Shown here: piece by piece, positions 6,844 through 15,001 of the stretch
Layout of the letters: each line of letters begins with the position of its first letter
Position numbering within the stretch: the first letter of the stretch is position 1
DNA from: Planctomycetota bacterium
GTDB taxonomy: Bacteria; Planctomycetota; Phycisphaerae; WQYP01
DNA length: 17,873 nucleotides
Direction of reading: 5' to 3'
Assembly (NCBI GenBank): GCA_021798635.1
Contig: JAJZGH010000083.1
Coordinates: 1-17,873 of the forward strand
Notes under the pieces: generated by a model
Database searches by the model: none
The model's input: the letters and a program-made list of their open reading frames with translations, nothing else
What the model was told of the DNA's origin: nothing
Program-made: the position numbers and the translations under genes

Positions 6844-8514
6844 AAATTCGCACCGATAATTCGGATCGTATGTCTCGCTGGGCTTATGACGGTGCTTGCA
6901 ACCAAAGCCCACGCCGCGGCACCAACGGAGCCTGTCACACCAGCGCAGCTCATGACCCAACTCAGTTCAGCCTCCGACGCGGAGGTTTCAGCGGCGTTAA
7001 AGCAAATCGCGGCCGATGGGAATTATCACTTGATAACCGCGCTGCAGGCTTACCAGAATGGTCTGCTGGCCATGCGCGGCACGCAACTGGTGATGTATGG
7101 TTCCCCGGTGATAGACCCAGCCAGAGGAAAGCTTTATCCTGTGCTGGACGCGATGACGGGACAACCGGTGATGGCTCACGGTAAACCCGTGCTTTCTGAT
7201 TCCATCGCTGAGAACACGCTGACCGTGCCAGACGCTGATTCTGATCAGCTCGAGCAGACGATTAACACGCTTTCAATGTATGTTCCCGGCCAATCAGCCC
7301 GGCAGCAGGCCATTGTCGCCCTGGGTAACGCCGGTAGTCTGGCCTACCTGCCCCCGCTGCGGCAGCAGTTGGCGCAACCCCATTCTTCACGCATTCATCG
7401 GCTGCTGCGGGAAAGCATCGCGCGCATTCTTCTGCGGCATGGAACACCGGTGCAAAAAATGCACGCGGCCGTGGCACTGGGGCAAATCCACTCCACACGA
7501 GCGATGGAACTGCTCAAACGAGCCTGGCGAAAGTTGCGTAAAACACCGACCTCTCCGATGGCCGTGGCCGTGCGAAATTCCCTCGATCAGATCAACGGTT
7601 ATACCGAACTGACCAACCTCTTATTTGACTCCTTTGCGGGATTGTCTCTTGCCAGTATTTACGTGCTGATTGCCCTGGGTTTAGCAATTATTTTCGGCCT
7701 GATGGGCGTTATCAATATGGCGCAGGGAGAGTTCCTGACCATCGGTGCATTTACCACTTTCGGCGTGGCCGAAGTATTTAGAACGTATTTGCCGCCCTCG
7801 GACTATAACTGGTACTTTATCTGCGCAATTCCGGCAGCGTTCCTGGTATCGGCCCTGGCGGGAGCCGTGTGCGAATGGGCCATCATCCGGCGCTTATACG
7901 GTCATCCGCTGGAAACGCTTCTGGCTACTTTTGGTTTGAGCCTGATTCTCATTGAATTGATTCGCGTGGTCTTTGGAAATAACAATGCCATTATCGCGCC
8001 CTCCTGGCTTTCCGGCGGACTATGGGTGATGCCCGGATTAATTTTTCCAAAAAACCGGCTCTTTATCATCGTATTTTGTGCCGGATGTATTATCGCTGTG
8101 TATGCCCTGATCAGGAAAACCAGGCTTGGACTGCTGTTGCGCGCTACCACGCAGGATCGTGAAATGGCGGCGGCCCTGGGCGTGCACACACGTATGGTGG
8201 ACATGCTGACTTTTTCGCTGGGCACCGGGCTGGCAGGATTGGCGGGATGCGCAGTGCCGCTATTTTCAACCTTGGATCCGCGCATGGGCCAATCCTATAT
8301 TGTTGAAAGTTTTCTGGTCGTTGTAACCGGCGGCGTGGGGAATCTTGCAGGTGTTATTTGCGCCGGGACCGGGCTGGGGTTCCTGGAAAAGTTCATTGAA
8401 CCTTGGGTGCAACCCGTTTACGGCAAAGTATTCGTTCTAATTATTGTGATTGCTTTTCTGCAATGGAAGCCGTCGGGATTATTTGCAGCGAAGGGGCGGT
8501 CGATGGACCATTAG
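6841..8514 (+). CDS. urtB: Urea ABC transporter permease UrtB, long form with N-terminal extracytoplasmic domain
   Basis: UrtB is one of the two inner-membrane channel subunits for urea. From the preferred CTG start it has 557 residues. Residues 1-25 form a signal peptide ending TKAHA-AAP. Residues ~26-255 form a soluble, probably periplasmic region with helical-repeat-like pairs (RQQAIVALGNAG, RLLRESIARILLRHG, KMHAAVALGQIHS). From ~260 the LivH-like permease begins: SLASIYVLIALGLAIIFGLMGVINMAQGEF, then several membrane helices and TQDREMAAALGVHTRMVDMLTFSLGTGLAGLAG, the cytoplasmic loop that contacts the ATPases. Long UrtB with such an extension is known from proteobacteria. The start rests on the GGAGG at 6828 and the signal peptide; a TTG at 6778 would add 21 residues ahead of the signal and sits in a hairpin loop. 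Confidence 0.92.
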   Translation: MKFAPIIRIVCLAGLMTVLATKAHAAAPTEPVTPAQLMTQLSSASDAEVSAALKQIAADGNYHLITALQAYQNGLLAMRGTQLVMYGSPVIDPARGKLYPVLDAMTGQPVMAHGKPVLSDSIAENTLTVPDADSDQLEQTINTLSMYVPGQSARQQAIVALGNAGSLAYLPPLRQQLAQPHSSRIHRLLRESIARILLRHGTPVQKMHAAVALGQIHSTRAMELLKRAWRKLRKTPTSPMAVAVRNSLDQINGYTELTNLLFDSFAGLSLASIYVLIALGLAIIFGLMGVINMAQGEFLTIGAFTTFGVAEVFRTYLPPSDYNWYFICAIPAAFLVSALAGAVCEWAIIRRLYGHPLETLLATFGLSLILIELIRVVFGNNNAIIAPSWLSGGLWVMPGLIFPKNRLFIIVFCAGCIIAVYALIRKTRLGLLLRATTQDREMAAALGVHTRMVDMLTFSLGTGLAGLAGCAVPLFSTLDPRMGQSYIVESFLVVVTGGVGNLAGVICAGTGLGFLEKFIEPWVQPVYGKVFVLIIVIAFLQWKPSGLFAAKGRSMDH

Positions 8515-8573
8515 CCGGCAGGCGGTTCAATCTCCCGTTGCAGAGAATCTCCCATAAGAACAGAAGGTAATTT

Positions 8574-9992
8574 GTGGCCAGTCCATTATCAGAAAAAACT
8601 TCGGAGATGCCTGTAGCCGTCAGTTCCGACGGTGCGATTCCCCGACCGCCGCTTTTGGATCCGCGTATCAAGCAATTGCGGATTATTGCGGTAATCGCAG
8701 TTGTGATCTTGTTTTATGTATTGATTCCGATTCTTAATAGTACGGGCGCAGTTTCAGATTTAAGCATCAATATTCTGGGCCGCTACCTATGCTTCGCGAT
8801 TGTCGCCCTGGGAATTGATCTGGTTTGGGGATACGCAGGATTGCTGTCGCTGTGCCAGGCTTTTTTCTTCTGCCTTGGTGGATATGCGATCGGCATGTTT
8901 CTAAGCCTGCCGCAAGGTGGGGGGCAGGTTCAAAAAGCCTATAACAACATTCCGCAATTTTTCTTCTTTAATAATCAATCAACACTACCGGATTTCTGGA
9001 AACCCTTTGCGTCGCTTCCCTTTACTTTGGCCATGGGGATTTTTATCCCGGCGGTTGTTGCCGGTATTTTTGGCTTTTTTATTTTCCGCAGTCGCGTGCG
9101 CGGAGTCTATTTTGCAATTATCACACAGGCTCTGGCCTGGGCCGCGTATCTGCTGTTTTGCCGCAACGAGTTGTTACTGGGGGGCACCGACGGTTTGACC
9201 AATTTTTATCCGCCGTTGCAACACAGTCATGCTTGGATACTGGGCCTGTATTTTCTCACCGCGGTAGTTCTGGGCTTGCTGTACCTGGCGCTTTTCAAGC
9301 TCACCAAAAGCCGGTTCGGCAGAATATTGATCGCAATTCGTGATCGGGAACTGCGTCTGCACTTCGCCGGCTATAAGCCTTATGCGTTTAAAGTCTTCGC
9401 GTTTGTCGTTGGCGCGGTCATTGCGGCCATCGGAGGAATGTTGTATGTACCGCAAAATGGGATTATTACCCCTGGCACAATGGCCGTGGAGTCGTCAATT
9501 CTTATGGTTGTGCTGGTAGCCGTCGGTGGGCGCGGGCGCTTATGGGGGGCCATTATCGGTGCACTGGTGGTGCGCTATGCGTACAGTATTCTAAGTTCGG
9601 ATATGCCGGCGATGTGGTCATTTTTTGAGGGCGGCCTGTTTATCGCCGTGACGCTCTTATTTTCCAACGGACTGGTGGGGCTGTGGGATGAACTGGAAGA
9701 GAACCTGCGAATTCGCGATAGCGGGCTGCAACTGGCCCTTTCTGTGATACCCCTGGCAACTGTCATGGCATTTGTCCTGTGTGAAGCGCTGGGCCTTATG
9801 CCCGCAGCGCTGCAACACACCATTGCAACGCCCTTGACCGTCATGCCGGAAATTCCAATTAAATTTATTCTCCTGGCGGGAATTCTCACTTCTGTCGCCT
9901 TCGCGCGGTGGTTGGTGCGGTTCATCGGGCGTCCACGCGGCAGTGTCATTGCGGCGGAGTCACGGCCGGCGGTCGAGGAGGCGCACGCATGA
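8574..9992 (+). CDS. urtC: Urea ABC transporter permease UrtC with C-terminal two-helix extension
   Basis: UrtC is the LivM-like second channel subunit and pairs with UrtB in the inner membrane. Family features are clear: NILGRYLCFAIVALGIDLVWGYAGLLSL (~66-93), FRSRVRGVYFAIITQALAWA (~171-190), LLGGTDGLTNF (~201-211), the ATPase-coupling loop RFGRILIAIRDRELRLHFAGY (~247-267) and GGMLYVPQNGIITP (~287-300). It begins with GTG at 8574, with AAGG 6 bases upstream. At 472 residues it is about 90 longer than usual: the family core ends near NGLVGLWDELEE (~375), and two further hydrophobic segments follow (~385-405 and ~429-451) with a short charged tail. The stop overlaps the urtD start (ATGA), so translation is coupled. 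Confidence 0.95.
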   Translation: MASPLSEKTSEMPVAVSSDGAIPRPPLLDPRIKQLRIIAVIAVVILFYVLIPILNSTGAVSDLSINILGRYLCFAIVALGIDLVWGYAGLLSLCQAFFFCLGGYAIGMFLSLPQGGGQVQKAYNNIPQFFFFNNQSTLPDFWKPFASLPFTLAMGIFIPAVVAGIFGFFIFRSRVRGVYFAIITQALAWAAYLLFCRNELLLGGTDGLTNFYPPLQHSHAWILGLYFLTAVVLGLLYLALFKLTKSRFGRILIAIRDRELRLHFAGYKPYAFKVFAFVVGAVIAAIGGMLYVPQNGIITPGTMAVESSILMVVLVAVGGRGRLWGAIIGALVVRYAYSILSSDMPAMWSFFEGGLFIAVTLLFSNGLVGLWDELEENLRIRDSGLQLALSVIPLATVMAFVLCEALGLMPAALQHTIATPLTVMPEIPIKFILLAGILTSVAFARWLVRFIGRPRGSVIAAESRPAVEEAHA

Positions 9993-10771
9993 TACATGCT
10001 CCGATGGATTCCTCTGCTTCTGTTGTGGGAACACCACCTGCCTACGCGGTGTTTTTGGAGGACGTGACAGTTGATTTTGATGGCTTCCGGGCTTTGGATA
10101 TCTATCGCTTCGGCGTGTTTCATAATGAATTACGCGTTGTAATAGGCCCCAACGGTGCAGGCAAAACCACGCTCTGTGACGTGATCAGCGGCAAAACGCA
10201 TCCCAGTGGCGGGCGAGTGTTTTTTAAGGGAATGGACATTACCCATCGTCGTGACACCGACATTGCGGCCCTGGGCGTGGGGCGAAAATTCCAGACCCCC
10301 ACCATTTTCCCCAGCCTGACCGTGTATGAAAATATGGATTTGGCGCTGCCGGGCAGAAGACGCGTGTTTCAGAATATATTCCGGCACCAATCACAGGAAG
10401 ACACAGAAAAAATATACGCCATCTTACGTCGCGTGCGCCTGCTGGATGTGGCGCATTGTCTGGCCGGTACATTAAGCCATGGACAGCGCCAGTGGCTGGA
10501 AATAAGTATGTTGATGGCGGCCGGCCCGGAATTGTTACTGGTGGATGAACCCGCGGCTGGTCTTACCGACGCCCAGACGGCCCTGACCGCCGAACTGCTG
10601 CTGGAACTCAAGGGGCATCACACCATCATTGTCATTGAACATGATATGGAGTTTGTGCGCCGCCTGAACTCCCGCGTGACTGTCCTGAATGAAGGCCAGG
10701 TGCTGGCGGACGGCCCCATGGATCAGGTTCAGCAGGATCCAAAAGTCATTGAAGCCTATCTGGGGCGGTAA
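9989..10771 (+). CDS. urtD: Urea ABC transporter ATP-binding protein UrtD
   Basis: UrtD is the LivG-like ATPase that powers urea import at the cytoplasmic face. In 260 residues it has the Walker A motif GPNGAGKT (53-60), KFQTPTIFPSLTVYENM around the Q-loop (~100-116), the signature LSHGQ (162-166), Walker B LLLVDEP (182-188) and the switch histidine in VIEHDMEF. The signature has His where LSGGQ is commoner; LSHGQ is normal in UrtD. The start is the ATG at 9989, which overlaps the urtC stop by 3 bases and has GAGGAGG 7 bases upstream. Earlier in-frame starts inside urtC give no extra similarity. The N-terminal ~22 residues before the ABC fold are unusually Ser/Pro/Ala-rich. Confidence 0.96.
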   Translation: MIHAPMDSSASVVGTPPAYAVFLEDVTVDFDGFRALDIYRFGVFHNELRVVIGPNGAGKTTLCDVISGKTHPSGGRVFFKGMDITHRRDTDIAALGVGRKFQTPTIFPSLTVYENMDLALPGRRRVFQNIFRHQSQEDTEKIYAILRRVRLLDVAHCLAGTLSHGQRQWLEISMLMAAGPELLLVDEPAAGLTDAQTALTAELLLELKGHHTIIVIEHDMEFVRRLNSRVTVLNEGQVLADGPMDQVQQDPKVIEAYLGR

Positions 10772-10797
10772 CTAAAATACACAGCGAGGACTTAAAG

Positions 10798-11505
10798 TTG
10801 GGTGATATGTTGCTGTCAATCCGGGATCTCGAATTTTCTTACGGCGCTGTGCAAGCCCTGCGCGGCGTGAACCTGGACGTTTCCAGGGGAAGTATCACCT
10901 GCCTGATGGGACGCAATGGCGTGGGGAAAACCACGCTGGTGGGGGCGATCATGGGGCTGTTAAAATCCAGTGCCGGAATAATAAACTTCGATGGACAAAT
11001 CGTCACCAACTGGCCTGCTTTCAAGCGGGCCAGAAGCGGCATCGGCCTTGTTCCCCAGGGGCGGCGGATATTTCCCAAGCTTACGGTAAGCGAGAATTTG
11101 ATCGTCGGAATGCAGGCTGCCGGCGGGCGAACAAAAGCAATTCCTGATTCAGTGGTGGAAATGTTCCCGATTATCAAAACCATGTCCGGACGACTGGGCG
11201 GCGATCTTTCGGGCGGCCAACAGCAGCAGTTGGCGATTGCCCGTGCTCTGGTGGGGATGCCGAAAATTCTGTTGCTGGATGAACCCACCGAAGGTATCCA
11301 GCCCAATATTATTACCCAGATCGGCCACGTGCTAAGAAAGCTGGTGCAAGAACACAACATGACGGTTCTGCTGGTGGAGCAATATGTCGATTTCGTCCGT
11401 GAGTATGGAGATCACTTCTACATCATGAATCGCGGGCGAATTGTCGCCAACGGAAATACGGATCAGTTGCATGCCGGGGTGATCCAGGAGCATTTAAGTG
11501 TTTGA
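10798..11505 (+). CDS. urtE: Urea ABC transporter ATP-binding protein UrtE
   Basis: UrtE is the LivF-like second ATPase of the urea transporter. The 235-residue protein carries Walker A GRNGVGKTT (38-46), LVPQGRRIFPKLTVSENL (Q-loop region), the signature LSGGQQQ, Walker B ILLLDEPTEG with the catalytic Glu-Gly pattern of this family, and VLLVEQYVDF. Translation probably starts at the TTG at 10798, which has GAGGA 7 bases upstream; the ATG at 10807 would be 16 bases away and would drop only three residues. It follows urtD by 26 bases and precedes ureD by 60, so the whole set looks like one transcript. Confidence 0.96.
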   Translation: MGDMLLSIRDLEFSYGAVQALRGVNLDVSRGSITCLMGRNGVGKTTLVGAIMGLLKSSAGIINFDGQIVTNWPAFKRARSGIGLVPQGRRIFPKLTVSENLIVGMQAAGGRTKAIPDSVVEMFPIIKTMSGRLGGDLSGGQQQQLAIARALVGMPKILLLDEPTEGIQPNIITQIGHVLRKLVQEHNMTVLLVEQYVDFVREYGDHFYIMNRGRIVANGNTDQLHAGVIQEHLSV

Positions 11506-11565
11506 ACTGCATGGGATAAAGCGGTTACTCAAGGGCGCTTCTCTCAACCCGATCGGGAGTGGACC

Positions 11566-12513
11566 GTGCACGGCCGGCCGGGGCGCAAGCGGATGGTCTG
11601 GAGCGTTCCCATGATATCCCAGGCGACATGCAGCGATCCACTCTCAGGGGTTCCCACCGACTTTTCCGAGGTCAGTGAATCGGGGGTCCGACTTCAACGC
11701 ATAGCAATAATCGGCCATGCTGCTTTCGCGCTGCAGGGGAAGAACACGCGTGTGGTGTCCATCGGCAGTTGTGCACCGTTGCAACTACTGGCACCGCGTA
11801 CCGGCAGCGAAGTGGGCTGGCTGGTGATGGGAAGCCTGGGCGGCGGCCTGCTCGGCGGCGATTGCATCCATGTTGATTTACATGTGCAGCAAGGCGCACG
11901 GGCGTATGTCACGACCCAGGCCTCTACCAAGATTTTTAAATCCGGAGGATGCGGCGAAGTCCGTCAAAGTCTGAATGTGCACATGGCCCCGGATGCAGCC
12001 ATCCTGTTCGCCCCTGATCCAGTGGTCTGCTTTGCCCACGCAGACTATCAGCAGGAACAGAACTTTTATCTTCATGCCGCCAGTTCGTTGCTGGCGGTTG
12101 ACTGGTTTACCAGCGGGCGATGGCAATGCGGCGAACGCTGGAAGTTTGCCCGCTATCTGAGCCGTCAGAGCGTCTTTATTAACGCGGCACCCATACTCAT
12201 CGACGCCCTTGAGCTGGATAATACTATGTCCAACATCTCGAACACGATTGGATTCCACGCAGTCAACGCTCTGGCCACCGTGATATGTCTTGGGCCGCGA
12301 TTTACCCGCGCCGCCCGCGTCCTGCTGCAGCGACTGCATGATATGCCAATAGAACCAAAAGACAGCGTCATCTTTGGCATCAGCGAATTGGCTGATGGAT
12401 TTCTTCTGCGAGTGGCGGGCGATTCAACGGAAAACGTCGGGCGATTTCTGCAAAGAGAACTGGCCCAGGCCGCCGCAGTCATGGGCGTGGAACTCTGGTT
12501 GCGTAAATGGTAA
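11566..12513 (+). CDS. ureD: Urease accessory protein UreD
   Basis: UreD (UreH) is the scaffold that binds apo-urease and recruits UreF and UreG for nickel insertion. Recognisable parts are VMGSLGGGLLGGD (the G-x-LGGD block), VQQGARAYVTTQASTKIFKSGG (matching the GARA-TT-A-TK block) and, downstream, LFAPDPVVCFAHADYQQEQNFYL, which corresponds to the family P-P-x-P-F block. The 315 residues from GTG 11566 include an N-terminal ~45 not shared with the family. That start has GGGAG at 6 bases. ATG 11611 also has a GGAG 7 bases upstream and would give 300 residues, so the start is uncertain. Placement between the transporter genes and the structural urease genes, rather than beside ureFG, is seen directly. 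Confidence 0.88.
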   Translation: MHGRPGRKRMVWSVPMISQATCSDPLSGVPTDFSEVSESGVRLQRIAIIGHAAFALQGKNTRVVSIGSCAPLQLLAPRTGSEVGWLVMGSLGGGLLGGDCIHVDLHVQQGARAYVTTQASTKIFKSGGCGEVRQSLNVHMAPDAAILFAPDPVVCFAHADYQQEQNFYLHAASSLLAVDWFTSGRWQCGERWKFARYLSRQSVFINAAPILIDALELDNTMSNISNTIGFHAVNALATVICLGPRFTRAARVLLQRLHDMPIEPKDSVIFGISELADGFLLRVAGDSTENVGRFLQRELAQAAAVMGVELWLRKW

Positions 12514-12525
12514 AGGAGTTGGAAC

Positions 12526-13284
12526 ATGCACCTGACACCGCGTGAATTGGATAAGTTGGTCTTGCACCAGGCGGGGTACCTGGCACAGAAACGCCTGGCC
12601 CGCGGCCTGCGGCTGAATTTGCCGGAGTCGATTGCTCTTATTGCTGCACAATTGCTGGAACTGATCCGTGACGGTCAAAGCGTTGCCCACCTCATGGAAA
12701 TCGGACGGACCATGCTGGGTCGCCGACAGGTGATGGACGGTGTTCCAGACATGATCACCGAAGTGCAGGTTGAAGGGACATTTCCGGATGGCACAAAGTT
12801 GGTTACCGTGCACTACCCTGTGGTGCGGGAAAATGGGGATCTGGCCCTGGCGCTTTACGGCAGTTTCCTTCCAATTCCCGACGCTGCCGTATTTCAAGCA
12901 CCGCAGACGCCATGCGTGCCGGGACAGATATGCCCGGCTGACGGAGCGCTGACACTGAATGCCAATCGCCCGACGGCAACCATCATGGTGGTGAACACCG
13001 GTGACCGTCCCATTCAGGTCGGCAGTCACTACCATTTCATTGAAGTTAATAAGGCATTGAAGTTTGCACGCGGTGCGGCCTACGGCATGCGGCTGGATAT
13101 ACCCGCCGGCACGGCGGTTCGCTTTGAGCCGGGTGAAGGAAAAACTGTGCAACTTGTATCGATTGCGGGCGCTAAGGTCATTCGCGGCGGCAATAATGTG
13201 GCATCGGGTCCCGTGTCGGATCAGGGCCGCGCGGAGGCCCTGAACCGCGTGGCCCAGGAAGGGTTTCAATCTACGGAGCAGTAA
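12526..13284 (+). CDS. ureAB: Urease gamma-beta fusion subunit
   Basis: A single 252-residue chain covers both small urease subunits. Residues 1-100 are the gamma subunit (UreA): [32 protein letters not shown] and [34 protein letters not shown]. Residues ~130-245 are the beta subunit (UreB): [61 protein letters not shown] and [17 protein letters not shown] ~25-residue linker joins them ([18 protein letters not shown]). Fusion of these two is best known from Helicobacter UreA and is found in some other bacteria. The AAGGAG site overlaps the ureD stop with a 7-base spacer to ATG, so translation is linked; ureC follows after 1 base. Confidence 0.95.
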   Translation: MHLTPRELDKLVLHQAGYLAQKRLARGLRLNLPESIALIAAQLLELIRDGQSVAHLMEIGRTMLGRRQVMDGVPDMITEVQVEGTFPDGTKLVTVHYPVVRENGDLALALYGSFLPIPDAAVFQAPQTPCVPGQICPADGALTLNANRPTATIMVVNTGDRPIQVGSHYHFIEVNKALKFARGAAYGMRLDIPAGTAVRFEPGEGKTVQLVSIAGAKVIRGGNNVASGPVSDQGRAEALNRVAQEGFQSTEQ

Positions 13285-13285
13285 C

Positions 13286-15001
13286 ATGAGTTATCAGATT
13301 TCACGCGCCGCCTATGCCGGCATGTATGGTCCGACCACCGGCGACACCGTGCGCCTGGCCGACACGGACTTGATTCTTCGCGTTGAACGGGATCTCACGC
13401 ATTACGGAGATGAGTGTAAATTTGGAGGCGGAAAAGTACTGCGGGAGGGAATGGGGCAGGCCGCGGGCGTTGATCCGGCCCTGGTATTAGATGTGTTGAT
13501 CACCAACGCTCTGATAGTAGACTATACCGGTGTCTACAAGGCGGATGTAGGAATCAAAAGCGGCCGCATTTCCGCCATTGGCAAGGCAGGCAACCCCAAC
13601 GTCATGGCGGGCGTAACTCCCGGAATGATTTTTGGCGTTACTACTGAAGTCATCGCCGGCGAAGGGCTGATCCTTACTGCCGGCGGCATTGACGCTCACA
13701 TCCATTTCATCTGCCCCCAATTGGCCCATGAGGCGATTGCCTCCGGTCTGACCACCATGATCGGCGGGGGCACAGGTCCGGCTACCGGAACATGCGCAAC
13801 AACCTGCACGCCCGGGGCCTTCCATGTGGAAGCGATGCTGGGGGCTACCGACGATCTGCCGTTAAATTTCGGCTTTACCGGAAAGGGTAACACGGCATCG
13901 CCGGAGGGACTTGGTGCGCAAATTGAAGCCGGCGCGATCGGTCTGAAACTGCATGAAGATTGGGGCACCACGCCCGCCGCCATTGATTGCTGTCTGACTG
14001 TAGCGGAAAATTATGACGTTCAGGTGACCATCCACACCGATACGCTTAATGAATCGGGCTTTGTTGAAAGTTCCATCGCGGCATTTCGAGGGCGTACGAT
14101 ACACACGTATCATTCCGAGGGTGCCGGCGGCGGCCACGCCCCGGATATTCTCCGGGTATGCGGACAAAGCAACGTATTGCCGAGTTCTACCAACCCCACG
14201 CGCCCGTTTACCGTCAATACCCTGAATGAACATCTCGATATGCTGATGGTATGCCATCACCTCGATTCTGACCTGCCGGAGGATGTGGCATTTGCGGAGA
14301 GCCGTATCCGTGGCCAAACAATTGCTGCTGAAGATATCCTCCATGATCTTGGAGCCATCAGCATCATCAGTTCCGATTCTCAGGCCATGGGTCGCGTGGG
14401 CGAGGTCATTACGCGCACGTGGCAAACTGCAGATAAAATGCGTCGACAACGTGGGTCACTTCCGGAGGATTCCACCGGTGATGACAATTTCCGCATCCGG
14501 CGTTATGTGGCCAAGTACACGATTAACCCGGCCATAGCCCATGGTGTGGGACATCTGATTGGCTCGGTTGAAATGGGTAAGCTCGCGGATCTGGTGCTCT
14601 GGAGGCCCGCGTTTTTTGGAGTCAAACCGGAACTTGTAATGAAGGGCGGCTTTGTGGCCTGGGCCCAGATGGGCGATCCCAATGCCTCCATTCCTACCCC
14701 GCAACCGGTAATCATGCGACCCATGTTCGGGGCCTTCGGCAGAGCGCCGGCCAAAACCAGTCTGGCGTTCGTAAGTGCCGCCGCCGCCGCCAGCGGCATT
14801 ACCGAGCGTTACGGCCTGAAAAAAAATATTGCAGCCGTCAAGGCGTGCCGGACTATCACCAAGCGGGACATGAAACTCAATTATGCGCTACCCGCCATTG
14901 AAGTCGATCCGGAAACCTATCGCGTCACCGCCGATGGCGTGCATCTGACGTGCCAACCGGCCGAAATATTACCTATGGCGCAGCGCTATTTCCTCTTTTA
15001 A
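13286..15001 (+). CDS. ureC: Urease alpha (catalytic) subunit UreC
   Basis: UreC is the cytoplasmic di-nickel hydrolase subunit that splits urea to ammonia and carbamate. All active-site residues are visible at a constant offset of +4 from Klebsiella numbering: H138 and H140 (GGIDAHIHF), carbamylated K221 (GLKLHEDWG), H250 ([10 protein letters not shown]), H276 ([15 protein letters not shown]), flap C323 and H324 (MVCHHLDSD), and D364 ([12 protein letters not shown]). At 571 residues it is full length and ends in the normal QRYFLF. The block usually written GTNATTCTPG reads [10 protein letters not shown] here (Cys170). The start ATG has CGGAG 7 bases upstream. The gene ends in tandem stops TAA-TAG and overlaps the end of the convergent glycosidase gene by 4 bases. 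Confidence 0.98.
   Translation: MSYQISRAAYAGMYGPTTGDTVRLADTDLILRVERDLTHYGDECKFGGGKVLREGMGQAAGVDPALVLDVLITNALIVDYTGVYKADVGIKSGRISAIGKAGNPNVMAGVTPGMIFGVTTEVIAGEGLILTAGGIDAHIHFICPQLAHEAIASGLTTMIGGGTGPATGTCATTCTPGAFHVEAMLGATDDLPLNFGFTGKGNTASPEGLGAQIEAGAIGLKLHEDWGTTPAAIDCCLTVAENYDVQVTIHTDTLNESGFVESSIAAFRGRTIHTYHSEGAGGGHAPDILRVCGQSNVLPSSTNPTRPFTVNTLNEHLDMLMVCHHLDSDLPEDVAFAESRIRGQTIAAEDILHDLGAISIISSDSQAMGRVGEVITRTWQTADKMRRQRGSLPEDSTGDDNFRIRRYVAKYTINPAIAHGVGHLIGSVEMGKLADLVLWRPAFFGVKPELVMKGGFVAWAQMGDPNASIPTPQPVIMRPMFGAFGRAPAKTSLAFVSAAAAASGITERYGLKKNIAAVKACRTITKRDMKLNYALPAIEVDPETYRVTADGVHLTCQPAEILPMAQRYFLF

Noticed and set aside
12424..13287. 287-codon minus-strand open frame opposite ureAB
   Set aside because: It is the mirror of a confidently identified gene, is low in family signal and lacks a start site; a shadow frame.
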